This document shows, piece by piece, positions 46,301-58,300 of a DNA stretch of 64,000 nucleotides. The notes beneath the pieces were generated by a model. The model did no database searches. It had not been told where the DNA came from and worked only from the letters and a program-made list of their open reading frames with translations. The stretch is from the NCBI GenBank assembly GCA_026315105.1, contig CM048745.1, forward strand, positions 543,526,758 through 543,590,757, in the 5' to 3' direction. The stretch comes from Locusta migratoria (lineage: Eukaryota; Arthropoda; Insecta; Orthoptera; Acrididae). Position numbers and translations under genes: made by a program. Position 1 is the stretch's first letter. The number at the start of each line of letters is the position of its first letter.

Positions 46301-49300
46301 GCCGAAGTATTCCCTGTTCCCAGAATTTCTGTAGCTGTGGCACGAGCCAAACCTCTGTCCTTCAGGTCGTCGTCCGAGTTGAAGCGCTTCTCTCTGAGAT
46401 GTTCTTTAGCAGATCAAACCGATGGCAGTCACAGGACAACATGTCCGGGCTGTGTGGCGGATGATCAAGCTGCTCGCATTTGAACTTGGCCAGTGCACTT
46501 TGTGTGGCTCTGGAGACGTGAGGACGCGCGTTATCACGGAGCAGAATCAATCCCTCCGTAAGCAACACAGAGGCTACTGAGTGTCTCACTGAGTGTGACA
46601 CTGTTAATGATTTTCCCGTGCTCGAATAATTTGATGAGTTTCGGACCTCGGACGTCGAAAAAGACGGCTGAGAGCACAGCCTAGATTTTTTTGGTGGGAG
46701 GTGACGACGCATGCTTCGCTTTCTTAGATGTCGCACTACGGAGACATATTCAAATTTCAACCTGTTAGGTTCTTAAGACGTTTCGGACCTTTCCATTTGA
46801 ACACTCCTCATGCATCTGTGCAGAACCCTTAAAAGATGCAACAGAACTACTGAAGAAACTGCATACACTGCGCTTGTCCGTCCATTTTTGGAGTATTGCA
46901 GCCCAGTGTGGGATCCTTATCAGGTGGATTTGACGGAGGACATCGAAAGAGTACAAAGAAGGGCAGCTCGTTTCTTATTGTCACGATACAGGGGAGACAG
47001 CGTTACGGAAATGATACAGTATCTGGGATGGGAATCACTACAACAACGGCGCTTATCGCTGCGGCGTGGGCTACTTGCGATACTCCAATCGCCAACATTC
47101 TCCTCCGAATGCGAAAATATATTATTGACTCCCACTTACATAGGTAGAAATGATCATCAGAATAAAATACGAGAAATCAGAGCTCGAACAGAGAGATTCA
47201 GGTGTTCTTTCTTCCCGCGCGCTATTCGAAATGGAATGGGAGATAAATAGTATAATTGTGGTTCGATGAACCCTCTGCCATGCACTTAAATGTGATTTGC
47301 AGAGTATCCCGTGTAGATGTAGAATACTTTGTGCCGCGCCATGTGACAGTGGGGTGCTGATAGCGTGCGCCTTGTTTCGCAGCATCTACGTGGACGCAGT
47401 GTTCAACCACATGACCGGCACGTGGAGCGAATCAGGCACGACGGGCGACAGCAGCGTCGACACGGCCAACTACAACTACCCGGGCGTGCCCTACACCAAG
47501 GATCACTTCCACACCCCGTGCACCCTCAACAACTACCAGGACGCCAACAACGTGAGTCCACGTCCTTCCCAGACTACCCTGGGCAGTCTCACTACGATAA
47601 TGAAATTCTGCCTGAGCAGATGAGTCGAGATAGATTTCCAAGTACTCAGTAAGAATTTTTGTATGTTTGGAACTCATGGTTCGTTGGGGGCGACCTAAAT
47701 AGCTTTGTACAGATTCGCAGCCAAGATCGCGTTTTATTTTTTAGGATGACCGGTTTCGACGTTACTCATACGTCACCTTCTGATCTCCTATGTGCCATAC
47801 ATGACATTTTGAGATATAGATCAGAAAATGACGTCTGAGTTACGTCGAAACCGGTCATCCTAAAAACTAAACCTGTACAAAGAATTACTCCATAAGAATA
47901 TATTATTTTTCAGTGACTCTTAATTATTAAAATTCAATGGAAACGCAGTCACTCCCTAGAATTCTATTTCGTTGCAGATTTACGTACGCCTCAGTTGTTA
48001 CACAATCATCAGCGCTAAATCATTGCATACAAGCACTTCTGGGTATGGAATAGGGTATTTTCCTGCATTAAAAATATTGTTGGAATTGTTGTTATTCTGA
48101 ATGATTATAACATTCAGATAAAATTTTCGCTCATTTTTCTTATAAAACATCTGTTATTTTTACGTAATTCAAGGTTAAAAACCATTAAATTTCACGATTA
48201 GATCACGTGATCGAAAACGCTCCATTATTGGCTGAAGGACTGGTGACGACACAGACCACTAGGACGTGGCAACTAAGAGTACGGAGCTGATCGGTTTTAG
48301 TGTTTCCTTAACACGAGAGGACTCGCGCGTGAGCATTTTGCTCATAGCAATTTTGTAACAATCGGCCTTTTACAAATTTTAAATAGTCAAATATTTGTTT
48401 TTTCTTATAAACGCAACTAGAAATACTTATTTAGACATATTAAGTACATTACAAACTGTTCTTTGACTGTCAGAAAAATTCTATACACGCGATCGATCGC
48501 GTAACTTCTAAAGGCGCGAGTTCTCGCGGGTTAATTTCTCAGCGTAAAGTTTAGTTTTTCCGTGATGTAAACGCCTGTATAGCTTTTATGCCACAATGGA
48601 AAAGAATTATGTGAAGGCTGACAGCGGAAATGTCCCTAAAGTTGATGCATTTATGGTACCTTCATTCTTCAAAAACAATATAAACTTTTACATGCTAGAA
48701 ATAAGAAACGAAAACTGCTTTGTAAGGAACGCATACCTGCATTTTAAAGTTAATTATTGCTAGAGATATTTTATGTAATTGGAAAAAAGTACCCTACTTT
48801 GTGTCAGCAGACTTACTCTGAAGTCAAATATTACGCAGTAAATGGTAAAATTTTGACTTCTATCCAGGCGGCCTCGAGTGATTATGTTGACAACAGCAAC
48901 AACACGATAGAAAATCTTTGCAAAGATGTTCGGACCACATGGAATGAATCGATTAGTGTTTCGTACAGACAATGCTGTTCCTGCTCTATGATTGACAGGT
49001 TCTTGTATGCACCGTTGTCCGGTCAGTAAAAGTAATTGCCCTCGTAAAGGCAAGGTTTCATGACAAAACATTTGCATTGTCACACGATTGGCCAATAGCG
49101 ACGTCACATGATTCTCGCTATTCAGTATCTGTTGCCAACATTATCACAGGAGGCCGCCGAGATGGCTGTAAAATTTAATCCAGTAAAGCACACAGTTAAG
49201 GAACTAATTGCATCTTTAACTACTTCAATACTGGTAGCAAGGTGTAACATCAAAACCTGTGAAGTGCAGCAAAATGTCTTGTGTATATGTAAATAAACGC

Positions 49301-52300
49301 ATTTTTGGGTAACACTTTTAATCGTATTTACACTTGCATATTACGAAAGTTTAAAGGCTAAATGAATCGGCGCATTGAAGACATCTCCCGTATACACATT
49401 TTACGATAGTGTATGTTGTAGTAACGAAACCAAAAGGTCGTTATCGATGTATAAAACGATTACCGATTATTAAACCGGTTGTTTGAAAAAGGTCTGCTGC
49501 CGATAAAACTACAATTACTCGTGATGAATAATCAGTGCTACACTTTATAACTGGCTAAAACAATATTCATATTGTAATTTCATCAAATATATTAGGAAAC
49601 GGCTTTAGTCGGACATAAATCGTAGGAACATTAGTAAGTTTTACTTCGCAAATGTAGAAGTCAGCTCATTAACCTGCACATAATACAGTAATACACCTTT
49701 GCAGTAGGAAAGAATGATACTTAAAGTGAACTAATGGAATAATATTAAGTGTTTACTTACATCAAAATGATCCCCATAAACACATGAAGTGGCCGCTAAT
49801 TCATTTGGACCTCATCTAGCGAGTGTCAACTATATTTTGCGCATCTTCTAATTTTTCTGAACTTGCAAAAACAATTTCCCTGGTGTCTTTATAGATCTAT
49901 TACTACGCAATATTTTAAGTCATTTTGCGAACGTGGATACCCAAAACATATAATAGTACATGTGTATCTTACGAGAGCAGCTGCAGCATCGTGGTTTCTG
50001 ACGTCACAGCCATCAAGTGATTCAAATGTAGCGTTTTAGCGGGCTTTCAAATTGTTTGGAATTCATTTCGTTTTTATGTTTAAAGTACTGAAATTCATGT
50101 GGTAAAAACGCATGTTCGGAGCATAATATGACATAATTAACAATTTAAAACGATTTCCAGAAAACAGTCAAATACCCTATTGTCAGCATGGCATAATCAT
50201 ACATATGATACATACAGTGTTTTGCATAAAGGAAATGAATTTCCTATACGTCAATACGTTCAATAAGAATAAAACATCGTCTGGATCGCTAAGATTGCAT
50301 TTATTTATATCGTCGTTTCGGCATGTGCCATCATCAGATCTAAAATTCTCTGAATTTACAAAGTTAAGTTTACAGTCAATAATAAAATCGACCCTAAGAA
50401 GGAGACAATTTATTAGTGGCGCTGAACTTTACTTTGCAACTTTAGTGTTTTTTAGATCTGGAGATAGCAGTTGTAAGTAAATACAATATTAGGAATCTAG
50501 ACGGTTTTTTATTCATATTGACGTAATGTGCAGGTGAATGTACCACACGTACCATGTCTACCAGGTTCACAATTGAACGTCTTGAACATTCATTTATGGA
50601 ACTTTTAGCACTGAAGATGGTTGTGTAACAATAGAAATCTACGTAAATCTCCAAGAAAACGGAACTATAGTGATTGATTGTTGTCAATGAATGTGAATGC
50701 AGTGCATCACCTTTCCCTATAATAATTTTCTAATATGATACACATTGTGGTCATCATGGTTGCCGTTTTGAAGAATGTAAGGGTTTCGTAACACATCCGT
50801 TTAAGTTAACCGATTCGCTTGACAGATATTTTAAACATGTTATATGGAAAGGAAGCTGTCCTGTGAATGTTATGCCCCAGTTGTTAGAAGACTGACAAGT
50901 TATCACATCATGTTTTGGGACTTCGTTATCCGATTATGAAGCACTAAATAACAATAACAGATGACCTATTTAATGTAAACTACACCAAGTCTACACACGG
51001 TCAAGTAATTTATATCGTCCTGAATTATAACCAACCTAAAAAATTTCTATCCCAGTATTCTCCAACAAAAGTAAATATCAATCCACCAGCATCAGTGTTA
51101 GAAAATATTTTATATTTGACAATGCAGGTATGATGCTTGATATTATATTTCACGCTGCCTAATAGCTTATGTAGGTAGGTTTATTGTTCAGGAAGATACA
51201 AATTATTTATACGTCGGTGTGCCTTGATGGAGTTTTCATTAAAATGATTTCGTTACCTGTTATATGGCATTTCCTAATGAGATAGCGTATTCCCGAAAAA
51301 TTACACTTATGTGTAAAATTTATTGTAACAACTAAAGAAATAGTTGGAAGATGGTGATTCAACAGACACCATTTACGGTACGCCCTTTAGCCCTCAGATT
51401 TATTAGACTATTTAATTTTTTTGTCATGTGGAATGCCAAGATCGCTTTGTTGAAACCACTTTACTTCAGTTCACAACCAGTTTCAGCAACCATGATGCCG
51501 TACTCAGCAAGGTCTGTTGAATCTGATTATGGATTAAAATAAAATAGTATGCAGAAAGCGATCGTGGCCTTCAGCGTAACAATTCATACCAGATCGTCCC
51601 AAAAAATATGTAATTTATACTATTTCTTTCGATTTGTTCAACTCTATCCATCCGCAAAATATTGCAAAGTGAAGAGCTTGCTGGAGAATAGTTTGAGAGT
51701 ATAGACGATGAACAAGGGGCAGAGCTCTTATGGTATGCAGATTGGAACCCTTGTTTACTAGATTTTGTTGCTTTGAACCATTGTACAAGCAATATTCATG
51801 AATATTGAAAATTCCTCCTGAGACTCATTCATGTACGGTACCGATGACAAATTATACTTTTGCGATACTGAGTTTAGAAGTGTTGTAGTCAAATAGACCT
51901 AAAATTAGCCCTCTAATTTAAATGGTCATTACGTGTGTAAATCACAGTCATTCCACTCAGGATCGTTACGATTGTTTTGCTCATAGATCCGTAACTGCGA
52001 ACTTTCTGGACTGCACGACCTCGACCAGAGCCAGGAGTACGTCAGGGAGAAGATCGTGGAGTACCTGAACACCCTCATCGACGCCGGTGTTGCGGGCTTC
52101 AGGTACTGACCTCTTAATGAAACGCAGACTAACGCTCTGCAGTGAGAGCGAAGATCTCGTGTTATTTCGTACATTTCCGCAGGGTTGACGCTGCGAAACA
52201 CATGTGGCCCTCTGATCTGGAGAACATCTATTCAAGGCTGAACAACTTGAACACCGAACACGGATTTGCGGAGGGTCTGCGTCCCTTTATCTACCAGGAA

Positions 52301-55300
52301 GTCATCGACCCTGGTAAGTTATGAAAGTTATTTTAAATGTGTTTATTTCCGTCAACAGTTGCTATAAAATTGTTTCATTACATGTTTCGATCACTTGGAT
52401 CATCTTCAGATCTAAAAAACAAAAGTAAAATAGCAATGTACAATTTGATAAATTTACTAAGGGTTAATTGACAATAGTTAATTTATACATAAATGGATAG
52501 ATTTTTCTTTACCTTATAGTTGCGTCCGCAACTCGTCTGGCTGAGTACTAATTGGTACTGAGTTTTACAGTTCAAAGTAGGCATTTTTAATTTGGTTGCA
52601 GGTGGTGGTGGGGAGGGAAAGAGTAGGTGGGGGGGGGGGGGAAGGGCAGGGATTGTAATGGATAGGTTCAGCCCTAATATTCCGTACATTTGTTTGTTAT
52701 AAAAATAATTTCTAAAAGTGAGGTTCTTGAATATATCCAGACATAAAAATTATAAAGCTGTATGTTATATCAGTTTAAAAATGTGGTACGATAATTAAAA
52801 AATGCATACGATATTTAAAACATTGAATGTGTAAAACAGAGATGTATAAAATTACATATGTCATACTTTAAAGTTTTTTAAACGTCAGTTTGTTAAAATA
52901 TCATTAAAATGTTAAAATATAAAAATATATAAAAAATTTATAGAAAAAACTTATATAAAACAGTATGGTATGGGCGTTAGTTGCCTCTGTCGCTACTTGG
53001 TGGCGTTGTGCGGCGCGCAGTTTTTCTTGTACGTTCGGAAGCCAGTCTGCACGCCGACCTGCTGCTAGGGCGGTGTCCGGGCCGACGCGCTGCCGCCGCC
53101 AACCACCGGAAAGTGGGGCCGCCGCTCCAACGCGTGCTGCGTCCAGGACGAAGGTTGCAAGAGGCCTTCAAAGTTTTTAAAAAATGCGCTGTTATTAAAA
53201 TCATTTTGTTGGTTGAGTGTATTTCCAGGTTCTTGAAGCCGGTGTGTGAAAATTTCGATTTCTTCTAGTGTCGTTAGGAGGCGTCCTTTTGGTTCCCTAT
53301 GAAGCACTTGTAAATGGGTATTCAAGTGCTTCATAGGGAACCAAAAGGACGCCTCCTAACGACACTAGAAGAAATCGAAATTTTCACACACCGGCTTCAA
53401 GAACCAGGAAATACACTCAACCAACAAAATGATTTTAATAACAGCGCATTTTTTAAAAACTTTGAAGGCCTCTTGCAACCTTCGTCCTGGACGCAGCACG
53501 CGTTGGAGCGGCGGCCCCACTTCACTTTCCGGTGGCTGGCGGCGGCAGCGCGTAGGCCCGGACACCGCCCTAGCAGCAGGTCGGCGTGCAGACTGGCTTC
53601 CGAACGTACAAGAAAAACTGCGCGCCGCACAACGCCACCAAGTAGCGACAGAGGCAACTAACGCCCATACCATACTGTTTTATATAAGTTTTTTCTATAA
53701 AAATTTTATATATTTTTATATTTTAACATTTTAATGATATTTTAACAAACTGACGTTTAAAAAACTTTAAAGTATGACATATGTAATTTTATACATCTCT
53801 GTTTTACACATTCAATGTTTTAAATATCGTATGCATTTTTTAATTATCGTACCACATTTTTAAACTGATATAACATACAGCTTTATAATTTTTATGTCTG
53901 GATATATTCAAGAACCTCACTTTTAGAAATTATTTTTATAACAAACAAATGTACGGAATATTAGGGCTGAACCTATCCATTACAATCCCTGCCCTTCCCC
54001 CCCCCCCCCCCACCTACTCTTTCCCTCCCCACCACCACCTGCAACCAAATTAAAAATGCCTACTTTGAACTGTAAAACTCAGTACCAATTAGTACTCAGC
54101 CAGACGAGTTGCGGACGCAACTATAAGGTAAAGAAAAATCTATCCATTTATGTATAAATTAACTATTGTCAATTAACCCTTAGTAAATTTATCAAATTGT
54201 ACATTGCTATTTTACTTTTGTTTTTTAGATCTGAAGATGATCCAAGTGATCGAAACATGTAATGAAACAATTTTATAGCAACTGTTGACGGAAATAAACA
54301 CATTTAAAATAACGTAGTGCAGTTGCGGACTCTCTATAATCGACCATGTCGACTATAATGAAAGTTATGAAAGTCATTTTGCTAACAAAATGACTATTTT
54401 ATGGTGAGGCCGCAGCATGCATTAACCCTGTGGATGACTTGGTAATTACCAGTATTTGCCTTGCCTTTTTGATGTTAAAATGGAGCGGCCCATAGTAGTT
54501 TCTTGAGAATATTTCTCTGTTTTCCTGCCGCACCAATTCAAAAATGTTCATTTGTTTGTGAAGCTTATGGGACTTAACTGCGGAGTCATCAGTCCCTAAA
54601 CTGACAAACTACTTATGAACTATCTTATAGTAAAGACAGCACAAACATCCATGCCCGAGTGGGGATTCGAACCCCCGACGGGGAACGACCTGGCGCATCG
54701 CAACATAGCGCCTCCATGTGCTCGGCCGATCCGATCTGTAAATGACACGGTTTACAGGTGTCGTTATTGCTGTAGGTTTTTTTAAGAGTAACTTTGTGGT
54801 CATTTGCTAAATTTACCAGGAAATATAAAGTGATTTTCTAGTTTCTTCGCTTAGAATAGCTACGACGATGGAAAGACGAAATGGACAGAGAGAGGGATGA
54901 GCACAGGGACAAAGTGAGGGGACTGGAAGTAAATGGGTAGCATGTAGGATACGACACCTTTACCCAATGGCATCATGGCATGCTCTAGAGTCGGTAAACA
55001 GTTTGATATTTTTTTTTTCGTTTATGCAGGAAACGAAGGAAACACCAAAGTTTTTCTTAGTCCTCCGGCTTTCTAATAAATAATGATATTCTGACAAAAC
55101 GCCTTTTTCCTAAATTTCCTTTTATTCCACAGAGCCGCAACAGTTCAAAGAAGATTACTGATTTCGGCGATGTATTTGCTCGGTGAATCTGTGTTCGCGA
55201 TAATTATTTTATTTACTTTCGCATTCAGTTTACATCAGAATGAGCCACAGCGAAGCGTGACCGGGTATAACTAGCATCGTATTATAATATTTCCCATATA

Positions 55301-58300
55301 TTGTGCATGCATATTTGTGTCTTGAGAATTATGAAGTTTGTAATTTATTTACTGATGTCACGAGGGGCTATGGTTTGTTGTACTTCTTTTTGGAAGTCAA
55401 TAAAATTTTCCAGATATTACTGATTTTTAGGCCCGTCTGTGCAATAAATATTCCTTATAGATACCCCAAATCGCAGAGCGGAATTCTCAGCACACAAATA
55501 CATTTTTACAATACGCTGAAACATAAAGTAACGTGATCTTTCTACTGTAGTTTTGTGAAGTTATTGTAGCTGTACATGCGTCAGTTAAGAAAAGTTTCCT
55601 GTGCAACAAAGGTAGCAATAGAAATGTAAGCACTATAGCTAAAGTTATGACAAATTCGAAATGTCAAAAAAAAAAAAAAAAAAAAAATGTCAGCAGAACT
55701 TTTGTGGACTCTACATAAAACATCTAAAACGCAAGGCGAGTACTTACCAACACAGACGCAAGCAACATGTAGGTTTACTTCTGTAATTTTAGACAAAGCA
55801 TGTTACCGTTATTACTAATATTGAAGGATAACTTCGAGCTGGCATTTTATCAGATTCGTGATTCGTCGTGCAACAAGAGTTAATACAGCCATCGTGCACC
55901 AAAACATGAAACAATATATACTGTACTACCATCAGAAATATCTTAAGATACTATTATTCTTGCAGGTACTGAGGCTGTTTCCAAGAATGACTACCTGAAC
56001 ATCGGCAGAGTCACTGAGTTCTACTTCGGCCAGGCGCTGTCAGCTGCCGTCATGAGGCAGAGTCCCCTCAAGGACCTCAGCAACTTCGGTAAGTTCCGCG
56101 TGGGTGCAGTCGCAGATTGAACATTTTGATGTACGTGAGATGAGTGCGGCTGCCATCATACTCTTTCTCGTGACAGGTGAGCCGTGGGGCATGGTTGCTG
56201 GAATGAGTGCTCTCTCCTTTGTGGACAACCATGACAACCAGAGAGGTCACGGAGGCGGTGGCGACATCATCACCCACAAGAGCCCCAAGATGTACAAGGT
56301 ATGCAGTCTACCGAAACATAACACGAAGTAATCATTTGAAGCAATTTTAAAGGAACACGTTTGAAAAGTATCGTAGTAAAAGTTTCGACGGTCGAACTAC
56401 ATTTTATTATGTTGTTGTTGTGGTCTTTAGTCCGCATACTGGTTTGATGCAGTTCTCCACACTAACCTGCTCTGTGCAAGTCTCTTCATCTGAGAATACG
56501 TTCGGCAATCTACATTCTTTTGAATATTCTTACTGTATTCGTCCCTCGGTCTCCCTCTACGATATTTACCCCACACACTTCCTTCTAATGCTAAGTTGAC
56601 AATTCCTTGATGCCTCAGAATGTGTCCCACCAATCTATCTCTTCTCTTAGTCAGGATATGCCAGAAACTCCTTTTCTCCCAAATTCGGTTAAGCACCTCC
56701 TCATTAGTCACATGATCTACCCATATAATCTTCATCATTCGTCTGTAGCACGACAAATCAAAAGCTTCTATCATCTTTTTGCCTGAACTCCTTATCGTCC
56801 ACCTTTCACTCCCATACAATGTTACACTCCAGACAAACGCTTTCAGGAAGGACGTTCTAACATTTAAATTAATTTTGGATGTTAACAAATTGCGCTTCTT
56901 TAGCAACGCTTTTCTTCCCATAGCCATTCTGAATTTTATATCTTCTTTATGCTGGTAAATGAGTAATAATACTATTTTGGGATAGTCACCTTAAGGTCTT
57001 TGAAGTAGTCCTGAGACAGTGAATCTTTGGAATGACAGAATAACAATGACAACGCAGATGCCCTTTAATTTAACAAATAATGTAGTAGTTTTTTTCATAC
57101 AGTACGGTACATTCTACACGCTTTTCTGGGCAAGTAAGTGACGCACTCATTGCAGATATTTGTATTTAGGTCCTTAAATAGAAAGAGAATGATCAAATAC
57201 ATGCCCACTTAACTTACGTCGTTTGACGTCGCTTGAATGATTTGTATTTTTTGGGAACACATCAAAACTTTTTCGTACGTAATACCTGTTTCCAACGAAA
57301 AGCCAATTTCCGCTAATACACTTGCAGCATGTAATGATGTGATATCAGAGTAAAAGTGATCAGGCAACGAATTGGTTTCAGGGAGAGACGAAACATACAT
57401 TGGTAGAATTTGCGTATGGTTGATTTTAGCATATACAAAGCTGCAGATGAGACGTAGTAAGATATCGAAATTTTAACTTTGAAAAAAGAATTATAACTCT
57501 CTTCAATCTCCAGATATAGGGTGATATATCCGATACACAGATGCGGCCAGTGTGCCCGTTTCTGTCCATGCGGATTTATGAATAACTTATCACTTTTTCC
57601 ATATCTACATTGATACTCTGCAAATAACATTTAAGTGCCTGACAGAGGGTTCATTAACTACTTTCATAACCTTTCTCTACCGTTTCAATCTGTAATAGCG
57701 CGCGGGAAGAAAGAGCACCTAAATAGTTACGTTTTCGATCTGATTTCCCTTATTTTTTGGGATGGTCATGTCTCCCTATGTAGGTAGGTGCTAGCAAAAT
57801 ATTTTCACATTCAGAAGTAAAAGCCGGTAATTGAAATTTTGGAAATAGATCTCACCGCAATGTATAATGTCTTTCTTTTAATGATTTCCACCTCCAGTCG
57901 TGCAACATTTCCGTGACGCTGTCCCCCCTGTAACGTGATAAAACAAAAAGAGCTGCCCTTCTCTGAACCTGCTCAATGTCTTCCGTCAGTCCCACCTGAT
58001 GAGGGTCCCACGTTGGGTAACAGTACTCCAGGAGAGGACGCACGACTGTGATGTAGGCAGTCTCTTTGGTGGAGCTGTTGCATTTTGGAAGCGTTCTGCC
58101 AATGAAACGTAACCTTTGGTACGCCTTCCCCACAGTATTTTCTGTGTGTCCTTTCCGGTATAAGTTGTTCGTAATTGTGACTCCTAAGTATTTGGTAGAA
58201 TTAACGACCTTAAGGTTTGATTGATTTATCGTGTAACTGAAGTTCAGCGGATTTCTTTTAGTGGCCATGTGTATTTCTTCACACTTTTCATTATTTAGTG

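Larger units (their letters stand above)
52329..54361. mobile_element. 2-kb palindrome of two head-to-head Penelope-like copies
   Basis: The left arm (about 52329-53310) is the reverse complement of the right arm (53323-about 54313), with only scattered substitutions, a 4-5 bp insertion near 53523 and a different G/C-run length. The centre is a 12-nt loop. A 13-bp duplication AAGTTATGAAAGT flanks it (52316-52328 and 54362-54374). The outward-reading frame in each arm begins LHREPKGRLLTTLEEIEI and ...LNQQ, which resembles the C terminus of Penelope-like element proteins. A 48-bp unpaired tail is at the right end only. The family call is inference from that segment and the hammerhead-like motif. 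Confidence 0.8.

Noticed and set aside
52965..53734. Long overlapping frames in the palindrome
   Set aside because: They are mirrored frames of the two arms; only the outward frame beginning LHREPKG has a family resemblance, and it is a truncated C terminus.
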